Assembly: GCF_943734655.1 (NCBI RefSeq)
Contig: NC_071355.1
Coordinates: 138,460,951 to 138,524,950 of the forward strand
Source: Sabethes cyaneus
Taxonomy: Eukaryota > Arthropoda > Insecta > Diptera > Culicidae
Length of the DNA: 64,000 nt
Direction of reading: 5' to 3'
The translations under genes were made by a program, and so were the position numbers. The notes beneath the pieces were generated by a model, which did no database searches, was not told the DNA's origin, and was given only the letters and a program-made list of their open reading frames with translations. Shown piece after piece: positions 1 through 12,924 of the stretch. The stretch's first letter is position 1; the number at the start of each line of letters is the position of its first letter.

Positions 1-160
1 TCATCCTACGAAGTAAAAGAAATTTTACACTGTACGAACAATAAGGTTTTTTTTTTGCTAATTTCCGTCGTAATAAGGGAAGGCACTTCAATTTTCATCA
101 TTTATTTAATGGATTTTAACAAATACAATAAAAGTTATTGTGCTAATTTGACTTAACTAC
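1..160 (+). repeat. Dispersed repeat relic shared with 31660-31800
   Basis: The first 160 bases match 31660-31800 in the same orientation, sharing a CCGTCGTAATAAG block, a TTTTCATCATTT block and AAAAGTT followed by TTGTGCT. At 31631-33135 this segment lies inside a mariner-like element, just within its left end. The window therefore probably begins inside another decayed copy of that element. No reading frame survives. Confidence 0.55.
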
Positions 161-1440
161 ACCAGACACTACTTGTAGTTTGATGAAAACGTAGAGAAAC
201 GTATTTCGAAATCTAAAAATCTTGAAAATGTACGCAATGGTGCTGAATATGAAAAGTAATTTTTAATTGTCTACGTCACATTAAGACATTATTTAATTTT
301 AATTTTTTAGATAGTAGGTTCACTTCTAGCTCACAGTCACAATAGTGACTTTCAAATGCATTATTGGCTAATACTAGCAGGAAACATCATAATTAAAGTG
401 CCAATTAATGAGATTTTCATCTCAGTCTTCGTCATATATTTACTGATGTCTGTCAAAAGTTGAAATAATCGTGACTATATTAATAGCATATTAATAACAC
501 ATATTGCGTAACAATTTACGTGTAAAAAATGCAAGTATGCGTGAAGGTTTTAGAAACGATTTATATTTGTGTCGTACATACCGTACATTTACTTAGCGTT
601 TGGGTATGGAAACCGGATTGTAGGTGATCGAAGTTCGAGCGAAAATGTTTATCGTAATTACACGGGTCTGGGTAGCAGAAACAGTGCATGCATAATAGTG
701 CCAAAAGGCATAATAGCAAAGGTGACGCGTAATTTGAATTTATGGCCAACCATAAACCACCTACGGGAAAATTTATTTCTTTTCGTCTGTAACAACTATT
801 GCGGGTCCTTCAATGCCGTTGTTGTTATGCCCAGCAAGTCATATATCTTGTACCGGGGCTGCGGCAATGGGTGTAAATAATCAGGGGCTCAGAAAATGAT
901 GCATGTCCCTGAGCAAAATTGGAAGCTATATAGTTTGCGAGAGCTGTAATATTTACGATTCAAGTAGCGTGCCGAGGAGGTAGATCAGTTAGGAAAAAGT
1001 ACGATGGTGTGAAAACAACTGCAGTTGGGTTTGTAAACAAAACATAAACTATTATGGCAGCACTAAACAAACCTATTCAGTGGTGATACCTTTGCAGATG
1101 ATGATAGCTATTTTATTATCATGAAAAATTTAGAAATTTGATGAACAAGTGAGTATTTAGATATATGTATTTGCTGAACGGTAACGTTTGCTGTGGGAAG
1201 TTCAGGGCGGCGATGCTCTATCCAGTGCACAACAGGACAATTTCGATATCATAGACAAAGAGTACTTACGCAAAAAAGTTTGAATACCTACGTTGTAAAA
1301 TAATTGATTGTAGTCCACTTTATTTTCCTCCTGAATGCCAGGGATTTAATGAAATAGGAAATGATTTGCATAGTAGAGATGGTGTCCCGTAACGCTGGAA
1401 TGTATCATATTTACGGCGGCACCAGTCAGCTTACAAATCA
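161..1440. other. No recognisable feature
   Basis: AT-rich sequence. Short open frames such as 569-880 show no recognisable domain and no codon structure distinguishing them from chance. I see no terminal repeats, tRNA-like motif or transposase motif here. Confidence 0.5.
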
Positions 1441-1450
1441 GTTAAAACTT

Positions 1451-1648
<198 letters not shown>

Positions 1649-1870
1649 CCAGCTCAGTGACAGATTGATTGTTTTCGTTTTCTTCTTCTTATAGAGCAGT
1701 TCCACGTGAAATAGGTAAATGACAAAATTTGAACCTTTCCGATTTAGATGAAATTTTACAAACGTGTTTGTTAGGAGGAAATATGCACCTTCCACAGATT
1801 TTGGCGCCACTTTGATTCAAGACTCGTTTTTAAAAAGGACGTAGTTATTTTCATGTGTATTATGTTTGAA

Positions 1871-4860
1871 CGAACGAACAACGAACAAAGAAATTTAGGA
1901 CGGAACAATCGGTATAGGACACGGCAAGGGACAAGGAAACGATTAAGGGATAACGATTGGAAACTTGGTACCTGGAATGTCCGAACTCTCCATGAACCGG
2001 CACGGGCTGGCTTGCTTGCTCGAAAGCTGCATCAACTTGGAGTGGAGATCGCTGCTATTCAGGAAGTTCGGTGGCGAAATTCCGGAGAAAGGGAGTTCCG
2101 TGCAGTAGACCCTATTGCAGGCACTTCTTTCAAGTACCACATCTACTACAGTGGTGGTAAGAAAGCAGAACATGGAGTCGGTTTCGTAGTGTTGGGAAAA
2201 CAAAAGCAACGAGTTATCCGGTGGAGGCCCGTAGATGACCGTATATGCGTGTTGAGGATTAAGGGCAAATTCTTCAACTATAGCCTAATCAACTTATACG
2301 CACCCACAAACGATAAATCCGATGATGCTAAAGACGAGTTTTACGACAAGCTTGAGAGGACCTATGTAGAGTGCCCAAAACACGACGTGAAAATCATCAT
2401 CGGAGATGCAAACGCGCAGATCGGGAGGGGGGAATTCTTCCGTCCAGTTATTGGAAGACATAGCCTGCATCTGTCGACCAATGATAACGATCTGAGGTTC
2501 ATAAATTTTGCCGCGGCCAGAGGGATGGCCATCTGTAGCACCTACTTTCCACGTTTGAATATTCGGAAATACACCTGGAGGCATCCAAATGGAGACTCTA
2601 GCTCTCAGATCGATCATGTCTTGATTGACGGTCGACACTTTTCGGATGTTATCGATGTACGGTCTTTTCGTGGACCAAATATCGACTCTGACCACTATCT
2701 CGTAGTGAGTAAGATTCGCACAAGACTGTCGAACACGGCGAAAGTTCGCACTGAGAGGACGCTGCGTTTCAACATCCAGCGGTTAACGGCAGACGGCGTA
2801 GCAGTGGAGTACGCCAGGAAGCTTGACCAGCGAATCGCAGAACAGCAGGTAGAAGAAGAAGATATAAATGGGCTGTGGAGGAACATCCATGGTGCCATCC
2901 AAACAGCAGCGAGAGAGGTGGTAGGCACGACGTGTGGAAGACAGCGTAACAGCTGGTTTGATGCCGAATGCCAGAGAGTGACAGACGAAAAGAACCAGGC
3001 CAGGAGTCGCATGCTCACTGTGGCAACGCGTCAAAACAGAGAGAGATACAGAGAGACTAGAGCTGCGGAAAAAAGAATCCATCGTCTAAAGAAACGCGAG
3101 CACGAGGAGCACGTGCTCGCCGGCGCAGAGGAGCGATACGCCAGCAACGACACACGGAGTTTTTATAAAACGGTGAGATGCAGGAATTTTGCCATGCCTG
3201 TGATGTGCAATGATAGTGCTGGCAACCTGCTTACCGACAAAACGGCGGTAGCAGCCAGGTGGAAGGAGCACTTTCAGACACTATTGAATGGAGAGGTAAA
3301 TGCGGAGATCAGCAGGGACAGGATAGAAATTGTAAGCGATGGTCAAGCTGTGGAGCCACCAACACAGGAGGAGGTTGAGAAGGCAATCAGTGAGAAAAAC
3401 GGTAAGGCTGCTGGGAAGGATGGTATCCCGACTGAACTTCTAAAAGCGGGGAGCGTGCGGCTGTACGAAGCAATCCACCGGATCATTGTCAGGATCTGGG
3501 AGGAAGAACAAATGCCGGAGGAGTGGTTGGATGGCCTCATTTGCCCAATTTTTAAAAAGGGACATCGAATGGAGTGTAAAAACTATCGAGGAATTACATT
3601 GCTCAATTCTGCCTACAAGGTGCTTTCCCGTATCCTGTTCTGCAGACTGAGACCGTTAGCGGAGTCCTTCGTCGGCGAGTACCAAGCTGGTTTTCGTGAG
3701 GGTCGCTCCACGATGGATCAGATGTTACCCTGCGCCAGTTGCTAGACAAGTTCCGGGAGTACAACTTGCAGACACACCATCTGTTTGTGGACTTTAAAGC
3801 GGCGTACGATTCAGTTAAACGAAATGAGCTGTGGCAGATAATGCTAGAACATGGTTTTCCGACGAAACTAGTTACGCTGATTCGTGACGGATCCAAATCA
3901 TGCGTTAGAATAGCGGGTGAGACCTCAGCTGCTTTCATGACGTTGGATGGACTGAAGCAAGGGGATGCCCTCTCTAACCTGCTATTCAACATTGCCTTGG
4001 AAGGTGCATTACGAAGAGCAAACGCGGAAAGGAATGGAACTATCATCACGAAATCTCACATGCTTCTTGGTTTTGCGGATGACGTCGATATCATCGGAAT
4101 CAACCGTAGAGCAGTGGAAGAGGCCTTCAGACCCTTTAAAAGGGAAGCTGCGAGATTGGGACTTACTATTAATACCGCCAAAACGAAGTACATGGTTGCT
4201 GGTAGGGAACGTGGGAGCTCAAGTGGTGTTGGTGCCGAGGTGGAGTTAGATGGGGAACGATATGAAGTAGTGGAGGAATTTATATACCTTGGTACACTCG
4301 TGACATGTGACAACGATGTAAGCCGCGAAGTGAAACGACGAAGTTGCAGCCGCGAATCGGGCTTTCTACGGATTACGTAGCCAGCTGAAGTTTCGTAGTT
4401 TACAAATGCGCACAAAACTGGCGCTCTACAGAACACTAATCCTCCCGGTGGCCCTTTACGGACACGAATCATGGATGCTAAAGGAAGCTGATCGGCGAGT
4501 GCTTGGGGTTTTTGAGCGTAAAATTCTGCGATCTATATCTATTCTGTGGCAAAATGGAAAATGGAGTGTGGCGCACACGCATGAATCACAAGTTGTACCA
4601 AGTATACAAATATGCTGATATAGTGAGGGTAGTGCAATGTGGCAGGCTGCGGTGGGCTGGACACGTGGCCAGAATGCCCGATGAAAGAGTAGCCAAAACT
4701 ATTTTCAGCAGAGAACCAGGAATAGGCCGTAGACTCCGAGGCAGACCCCGAACCCGGTGGGTGTGTGCTGTCCAAGACGATGCACGTTCAGCTGGTGTTC
4801 GTGGGGATTGGAGAACGGCAGCCCAGGACCGACGGTAGGACCATAATTCGTTCGGCGCAG
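1871..4860 (+). pseudogene. RTE endonuclease-reverse transcriptase, frameshifted
   Basis: The apurinic-type endonuclease comes first, with motifs KLGTWNVRTL, AIQEVRW, IIGDANAQIG and SDHYLVVSKI. It is followed by reverse transcriptase motifs FVDFKAAYDSV, LKQGDALSNLLFNIALEG and GFADDVDIIG, and then the C-terminal RWAGHVARMP block. Compared with the intact copy it has a 1-base deletion near 3726, a 1-base insertion near 4343, a 4-base insertion near 4535 and a 5-base deletion near 4837. In-frame losses of 3 and 9 bases lie near 3393 and 3886. The catalytic residues are still readable, so inactivation is by frameshift. The first open frame (1853-3745) begins at an ATG in the flanking target sequence, not in the element. 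Confidence 0.93.
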
Positions 4861-4896
4861 GATCGGTAACGGACCGTTGCCACTAAAGTAAAGTAA
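1871..4896 (+). mobile_element. RTE-clade non-LTR retrotransposon, copy 1 (5'-truncated, broken)
   Basis: The insertion is bounded by a perfect 14-bp target-site duplication, GTATTATGTTTGAA, at 1857-1870 and 4897-4910. It lies inside the left arm of the foldback element. Relative to the copy at 13745-17119 it lacks about 340 bases of 5' UTR, the usual outcome of incomplete target-primed reverse transcription. The 3' end is a short (GTAA)-type tail at 4884-4896, as expected for RTE elements, which end in short tandem repeats rather than poly(A). Nucleotide identity to the second copy is roughly 98 percent by eye. Confidence 0.93.
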
Positions 4897-4910
4897 GTAT
4901 TATGTTTGAA

Positions 4911-6604
4911 AGATTGTATTTCGAAAACTATCGATTTTACAAAAATTATGTCTAAGCAAAAGTTGTAGAAAATTGATTTCTGAACATGAAAAAAATATGC
5001 ACTGAAAAAAATGTTTTACTAATTTTTCAAAAATTTGAAAATAAAACTTAAAAACAAGATATAAAAAATATATGGTTACGGACCCTCTTCGTCAAACGTA
5101 AACACGATCCAGACTTTATTGCGCGTTTTTAGAAGAATTAATCCACAAGTACTCAAGTTTTTTACACCAGATAAATCTGACACATCTTGCCTGTACATGT
5201 ATACCCATTTAGCCTGGAAAAATATTTCGGAACTTGCATTTCTCTGTGGAACAAGTTTTCATGCTCCAGTGGGAGTTCGTCATACGAAAATTCACTTCGT
5301 CATAAACAAGATTTCTTTCGTTTATCATGGACAGACAGCAATTATTTACAAAAATCTATGCACGTATTCTTTGAGCCGTGTCCAAGAGCTACCCAACTAC
5401 TATAAAAAGAGTGGAAATAGTTTGAATTTCAGCCCAAAATTTCAAATAGTTACTCTTCGTCATACTCAAACTTCTCTTCGTCATACTCAAAACTGGTAGA
5501 AAAACCAAAAGGACTTCTATTTTTTGAACAAATATTGAAAAATAGTAATTTTCTAACATAATCTTTTACTCGATAGTGAAGAGACAATCTATAAATATCA
5601 ATACCAGGTTGGTTTTACTGTAATTCGCAGCGAAATTGGTTATAATACTGGTTTCTTGTCGATATGTCTGGAAAGTAGACGAAGACCCGTCGTAGACGAA
5701 CCCATCCAGGATCCAGCACCCTACCAGTTTTGAAAATTTTTAAATTTTTTTTTGCAAAAAATGGAAGTAATTTGCAGTCTTTTAAAAGTTAGTGCAGAGA
5801 TGGAGTATCTTCCGTGGACGGACTACGTAGAGCAACGACTTTCATGATTTTTTTCAAACTTGGGACTTTTCAAGCAATATATGAAAACGCAATATGTCGT
5901 TTCCTGCCGCTACCATCCTTCTGCTTGGTTGTTCGATGCTTCTTGAACGTCTGATTGCATGGGATATGGTCGAATGTTTGATTTCGAGTTGTTTACCGCT
6001 CTAACGATGGGAAGCATTGGGATTTTCGAAGAAAGTGCCCAATTTTTTGTGCGCTTTCTCTTGTTCCAAAGATATCACTGTAATCTCCTAATCTATTTTG
6101 GTAAAACTTTACCGATATGAACAATATACTTTCAACAATTTTTGTCAAAATTCAATTCAAAAAAAATTTTGTCAAAGTCTAAATTTCTGTTATGTTTACT
6201 CACGCGGCAAAAAGTTACTAACTAATCAGCGTGTCCAGTTTTTTCGAATACAGTTTTCAAAATACCCACAACTCAAAAGCGAAAGTTTGAATTAATAAGG
6301 TATATTCGGATAAGTTGTAGAAAATTAAATGCAGTTATTAGAAATTTTATAGAAACAGTGGAACAACTGGAGTAACATATGAAAAAGACGTGTTTAACAT
6401 AAAAAATTAAAATAAATCCTAGGGGTTAGTCCCGGCGTAGTGGTTAGCATTCACGCCGAGGACCCGGGTTCAAATCTCAACCCCGCAGAAGTCACGAATG
6501 ACCCAAGCTGGTTAAAGTGACTATAATCAAACAAAAAAAAATCCTGCTTTTTCTCCGAATATCTCGAAAACGGCTGCATTTAGAAATATAGTAATTATGA
6601 CCAA
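4911..6604. repeat. Interior of foldback element, duplicated at 17134-18624
   Basis: No gene is seen. The stretch is non-coding foldback interior that recurs downstream of the second RTE copy. The first 900 bases differ at only a handful of positions. Beyond about 5850 there are more substitutions and several indels, for example 16 and 30 bases absent from the second copy near 5860 and 5925. It contains the SINE at 6421-6538. Confidence 0.85.
6421..6538 (+). mobile_element. tRNA-derived SINE (family A), recent insertion
   Basis: An RNA polymerase III A-box-like GGCGTAGTGGTTAGC lies at 6434-6448 and a B box GGGTTCAAATCTC at 6467-6479, spaced as in a tRNA gene. A short unrelated body and an A-rich 3' end follow. 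A 7-bp duplication AAATCCT flanks it (6414-6420 and 6539-6545). The second unit has the uninterrupted empty site near 18555-18570. A diverged copy of the same family lies at 44288-44397 on the other strand. It encodes nothing and depends on a LINE for movement. Confidence 0.88.
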
Positions 6605-7986
6605 CTAGAGGACTCGGTGCGCGTTGCTACGCCATTCTAAAAAGGGGGTACATGCATAATCCTGAAGATTTGATTAATTGTAATCTTGCAACCAAGAGCT
6701 TACTTTTTGAATACCCAAGATATTCCTAAATTATGCAGCAAATTTCTAATCCAACGCATCATCATTTGTGACTCGAGAAGCCCAACGTAACAATTTGGGT
6801 TTTATTACCAACCCTTAAAATGGTAATGTTGGCAAAATCGTAATAAAACATCAGTGCAGTTCGATTGAAATCAGTTGAAAACTGGTCAGAAACCATAAAC
6901 TTAGTGTAATCACAACATTATTTTCTTCATATTTTCATTTCAACAATGTATTTTCTCTTCAATTTTCTTTTTAAAATAAGTATTATATTATCTTACTTTT
7001 ATTTAATTTGACCCATTATCTAGGCATCACCGATTTATTCTTAACAATTTTGTTCCAAATTTACTTATATTTTAGTATGGACGGCAACACTCGCGAGTTC
7101 GATTATTTTTGGAATATTTCAAAAAATTTTGAAGTTTTTGGAGCGTCTTAGTAGAAAACGAAACCTAAAAATAAAAAAGAAGAAAACTTATCCAATTTAA
7201 TTCTACTATGTGTATTTTATTCACGACAGATACTTATTTCGCCTACGACTTGCAGGCTTCCTCAATGTCTGTTTTCGAAAATTCTGTTTAATTTGTATGA
7301 GAGCCCTCCCCTCTTCCAGAGGGAAGAGGAATCTCAATACGCCATAGAAAAAATTCTGCCTCCAGTAACTTCCAAATTCATTTACTTGATAAATAGTCGA
7401 TATATGGGAAATTTGTGTTTTATTTGTATGGGAGCCCCCCCTCTTAGAGAAAGGAAGTTTCTCAATCTACCATAGAAAAAATTTCTGTCTCCAAAAACCT
7501 TTAAATGCCCAATTTGGTTCCATTTGCTTGATTAGTTCCCGAGTTATAAAGAAAGTTCTGTTTCATTTGTATGGGAGCCCTCCCTTCTAGAGGGAGAGGG
7601 GTCTCAAACAACCAAGGAAAAAATCCTCCACATGCCAAATTTGGTTCCACTTGCTTGATTAATAGTCAAGTTATGAAGAAATTTTTGTGTTATTTGTATG
7701 GAAGCCCCCCCTCTTAAAGGAAAGAGTGGTCTTAATTTACCATAGAAAAAATATCTGCCTCCGAAAACCTTCACATGCCAAATTTGGTTCCATTTGCTTG
7801 CTTAGTTCCCGAGTTATGAAGAAATTTGTGTTCCATTTGTATGGGAGCCCCCCTTCTAGAGGGGAAGGGGTCTCAAACCATGCTAACAACATTCCTCACA
7901 TCAAACGCAATGTGTATGCCAAGTTTCATCAAAATCCGTCTAGCGGTTTGCGAGTTTATACAGCATTTCATTTTTATATATATAGA
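6605..7986 (-). mobile_element. Non-autonomous Helitron, 1382 bp, with empty site in the second unit
   Basis: Read on the minus strand, it starts TCTATATATATAAAAATG and ends with a GC-rich patch followed by CTAG, the Helitron termini. It sits exactly between A and T without target duplication. The second unit reads straight through at 18620-18630 (GACCAA then TTTTGTTG). The body contains about five imperfect tandem units of 130-145 bases (7300, 7422, 7568, 7697, 7838), each with a G-rich block and a conserved stretch around CAAGCAAATGGAACC. There is no Rep/helicase frame, so it needed an autonomous partner. Confidence 0.9.
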
Positions 7987-8150
7987 TTTTGTTGTAAATG
8001 ACATAAGAATTGTTATTTGTATTACAAATTCATATATTGCTTGAACAATCTCAAATTGGAAAAAATCAAGAAAGTCGTTGTTCTACGAAGTCCGTCCATG
8101 AAAGTTGCTCCATCTCAGAATAACTTTCAAAAGGTTGCAAATTACTTCGA
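7987..8150. repeat. Foldback interior (duplicated at 18625-18795)
   Basis: Continuation of the foldback element after the Helitron. It is also an inverted match to 5720-5870 (shared ACGAAGTCCGTCCA block), so it belongs to the inner right arm. Confidence 0.75.
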
Positions 8151-8470
8151 CTTTAAAAAAACCCGATTTAATCCAACTAGTGGTGAAAGGAACCTTTGTT
8201 ATACGGTCTGACTTGCTATTTGAGATAGAAATCGACACGTTTTCGGAACATAATTCATCTATTGGTTATCATTGCGTAGTGCGTTGGTTTACAAATTTTT
8301 ATTGAAAATTGAATAAGTTTACAAAATTTGAACAAAATAGGAACATTTTTAAATTTTGGTAGATCCTTTTTTCATGAAATTGCTGAGTAAGGATAAGTAA
8401 GTTGTTATTAATCTGAGTAAGTGCAAATAAAAGTAAGCTGTAAGAGAAAATCTTATCCTTTAGCATATAC
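8151..8470. other. Left part of a 2.6-kb insertion absent from unit 2; unclassified
   Basis: Between about 8150 and 10790 the first unit carries sequence that the second lacks; the second resumes near 18810. This left part contains no recognisable motif. An AACCTTTGTTATA string near 8190 recurs at the far end near 10767, which may mark the ends of one larger insertion. Confidence 0.4.
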
Positions 8471-9373
8471 CCGTTTTAGGAGGGGGGATCCTATACACAT
8501 GAAATACAAATTTCCTCATAACTGAAGAACTAATCAAGCAAATGGAACAAAATTTGGCACGTGGGTGTTTTTGGAGACATCATTTTTTTCTATGATGAAT
8601 TGGGACCCCTCCGCACTTTAGGAAGGGGGGCTCCTATACAAATGAAATGCAAATTTCCTCATAATTCGAGAACTAATCAAGCAAATGGAACCATATTTGA
8701 CATGTGGGTGTTTTTGGAGGCAACCATTTTTTCTATGATGAATTAGGACCCCTTACCTTTTTAAGAGGGGGGGCTCTCATACAAACGAAATACAAATTTC
8801 CTCATAACTCTAGAACTAATCAAGCAAATGGAACCAAATTTATCATGTGGGTGTTTTTGTAGGCAAGAATATTTTCTATGGTATATTTTCTATGGTATAT
8901 TTTCTATGGATTTCCCCACTTTAAGAGGGGGGGGGGGGCTTCTATACAAATGAAAAACAAATTTCCTCATAACTCGAGAACTAATCAAGCAAATGGAACC
9001 AAATTTGGCATGTGAGAGATTTTGGAGTCTTGAATTTATTTTACGATAGTTAGAGACCCCTCACCCCTGTGGTAGGGGAATATGGACTCTCATACAAATA
9101 AAACAGAAATTTTTGCGAAACTCAAAAACTAATCGAACTCGAGAAATTCGAGACTCTTCCATAAAACAAGACAAGACCACAAAAACTATCTATAGTAACA
9201 CTAGATCATTCAGGACGAGACGGTCGCAAGTGTTGCCGGTGACCCGCCGTCGGAAGCGCCGCCCACCGGGGGGCTTGCAAAACTCGAGATTGTGACAAAG
9301 ATCATCCGAGATTCATGATTTATGTACAACACAGGTTAATTTGTGGCAATACGAAGTTTGTCGGGTCAGCTAG
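8471..9373 (+). mobile_element. 5'-truncated Helitron-type repeat, opposite orientation to 6605-7986
   Basis: Four tandem units of 140-165 bases (starting near 8471, 8619, 8757 and 8920) match those of the minus-strand Helitron. Each has a G-run, a TATACAAATGAAA-like block and AATCAAGCAAATGGAACC. The 3' end reads GTCGGGTCAGCTAG followed by T, a Helitron-type CTAG terminus at 9370-9373. No TCTATATATA start is visible, so the 5' end is missing. The two Helitron blocks form a large inverted arrangement. Confidence 0.75.
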
Positions 9374-9374
9374 T

Positions 9375-10790
<1,416 letters not shown>

Positions 10791-11646
10791 AATTAAAAAT
10801 TTTCAAGAATGGTATGTTTTAGTTATCTTGATTTTAAGTTTTATTTTCAAATTTTTGAAAAATTGGCTAAAATTTTTTTTTGGTGGATATTTTTGTCATG
10901 TTCAGAAATCAATTTTCTACAACTTTCGCTGAGACCTAATTTTCGTAAAATCGATGGATTTCGAGATACAATCTTTCAATGGCGCCAAAATCTGTGAAAG
11001 GTGCATATTTCCTCCTAACAAACACGTTTATAAAGTTTCATCTAAATCAAAGAGGTTCATTTCAGATTGCAGCTTTTTTTGGACGATTTGGCGTGGAACT
11101 GCTCTATAGAAGATACGTGTTCATTTTCTTCTGCAAAAGTGTGTGATTTTAATAGATGCAAATGTTTGCAGAAGCTCTATATCATCAAATTAGAAAGTTA
11201 AATTTAGCGCCACCACCTGTGTTTGAGTTCCGGCCTAATACTAACCACCAGTCGTTGCGTCTATTGATGTACTGAAATTCTTCCGAAGCCGCCATATTGA
11301 AAAAAATACTATGAAAAGAGTTATTAAAAAAGTTCACGATTCCAAACAATGAAACGCATAGTGGCGCTGGGCCTTTTTCCATTTTCGGTTTTTCAAATGA
11401 TTCCTATACCTTTATACTATATTTTTATATAGTAGAAAGGCAAAACCGCGAAAACTCCGGAATTCACGCTAATAGTCGAGTAAAAAAGCCGCGTAACAGA
11501 AAATCGTGTAAAATGTGAGTTCAGTGCTTGGAGAATTGGGGTACTTGAAACCTTTTTCTGCAAAATAATATTTTCCATCAGAAACAGAATTGACATCAAC
11601 TGTTATTATACAAGTTTACATTACAAACCTACTTATATCACGCACA
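10791..11646. repeat. Right foldback arm and flank, duplicated at 18812-19714
   Basis: 10791-11107 is the right arm of the foldback element. 11108-11646 is flanking sequence found again at 19176-19714 with almost no change. Copy 1 lacks 55 bases (18993-19047 of copy 2) at a TCAA microhomology. A block at 11176-11370 also occurs dispersed at 44748-44818 (inverted) and 45246-45370. No gene is visible. Confidence 0.75.
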
Positions 11647-11648
11647 TA

Positions 11649-12619
11649 CGGTACTGGACAATATAAAGTACGCACCCGCTCTCATACTATATAACACGCG
11701 GTATCTTTTTTATTGTCAAACATATGAACTCGGTATATTTGGACAAATTGTAGTATTTTCAATGCTTTAAACGATATATGTATCGTTAAATATAAACATT
11801 AGGTATTTTGATCAAACTATTGTATAGTTCTAGAAAAAGTCAATTTTTAGTAGGTCATAATAAAGTACGCACTGCTAATATAATGACTGCACAACGCTGT
11901 CTACTGCATACGAATAGTTTCCTCGCCATCACACTGCAGCGAAGTTTTAAAACAAATTGTTTATGATTGATTTTTCATTACTGGTGCGCGTTTTTATCTG
12001 GTACGATGGCAAAAAAGCAAATTTGTGAAGATATCCGTAAACTTATCGTTAAAAATCGTAAGGAAGGTTTCTCGAATTGAGAAATTGCTCGAAGATATGA
12101 AATTAGTGAGGCAGGAGTACGAAAAACATTGAAAAGGAACTTGGAAGCGTGAAAGACCGGACTGAAAGAGGAAGAAAGCGGAGGACTACAACCAGTGATG
12201 ATCGCCTGATTCATCGAGAAGTGGCTAAAGAACCGTTTTCTACCAGCCGTGTAATCCGAGAAAATACGAACTTAAATATTTCCGAACGAACTGTTCGTAG
12301 AAGACTGAAGGAAATGGGATTTAAAAATGGATTTGCTCAACGATGGCCATTTATCCGAAATGTTAACAGGTTTGGTTATTTCATATTCAATACTTGTTTT
12401 TAAGTAATATTAATTTGCATAGGATCAAACGTCTTAAATTTGCTCAAAAATATATCGACAAACCTCTGGAGTATAAAGCCTCTGTATAAAACATCTTCTG
12501 AAAGTACATCTATGAAGCAATTTGTTCGATCACTGTGAATAGTTATCTACTATAAATAATGAGAAAAGCATGAAAGTTTCAAGATGTGGTAAGTGCGTAC
12601 TTTATTTTGTCCAGTACTG
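11649..12619 (+). mobile_element. Tc1-like DNA transposon with deleted catalytic domain, copy 1
   Basis: A 971-bp element flanked by TA on both sides (11647-11648 and 12620-12621). The terminal inverted repeats are about 28 bases: the left end begins CGGTACTGGACAA and the right end finishes TTGTCCAGTACTG, both followed inward by ATAAAGTACGCAC or its complement. TA targets and this end type place it in the Tc1/mariner superfamily. It contains only the N-terminal part of a transposase and is non-autonomous. An essentially identical copy with the same boundaries lies in the second unit. Confidence 0.92.
12006..12483 (+). pseudogene. Tc1-like transposase, DNA-binding part only
   Basis: The frame starts at an ATG (MAKKQICEDIRKLIV) and continues through a helix-turn-helix (EIARRYEISEAGVRKTLKR). 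It has an in-frame TGA just before EIARRY and then a frame change to TERGRKRRTTTSDDRLI and NISERTVRRRLKEMGFK, typical of the paired-like domain of Tc1 transposases. After RNVN, a 53-base AT-rich GT...AG stretch (12370-12422) interrupts the frame. Removing it continues RIKRLKFAQKYIDKPLEY, the position where Tc1 proteins enter the catalytic domain. The DDE domain is missing. The possible intron is inference. Confidence 0.85.
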
Positions 12620-12621
12620 TA

Positions 12622-12900
12622 CGTTTACAAACATATTTTAGGCCTATGTGAAGCTTGGATTAAATTTAGAAAAGTATTGTTGGAAAATGTATTCACTATC
12701 TAGGCAAAATGTACGTATTATCGAGAGTACGTGCCAACGAAGGTACGTACTATCGAGGTATATCTGTACCAGCTACCTTCCTGAGAGACGTAGTCCTACG
12801 TCAAAAAGAAAAAAAATCATAGTAGAAACAATTGAAACAAATTTAATAAACTAGTCTCTCAGGCTATAAAATTCTTTTCCTAATCTTTGTGTGCGAGCGT
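12622..12900. other. Flank between Tc1-like element and mariner relic
   Basis: Non-coding and duplicated at 20690-20960. It holds a 16-base imperfect palindrome, GACGTAGTCCTACGTC, at 12787-12802 that also occurs in unrelated places in the window. Confidence 0.5.
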
Positions 12901-12924
12901 GAGAGAGATAGAGAGAGATTGACT

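Noticed and set aside
7270..9100. Regularly spaced repeats as a CRISPR-like array
   Set aside because: Units of 130-165 bases with degenerate sequence in a eukaryotic Helitron; not short direct repeats with unique spacers.
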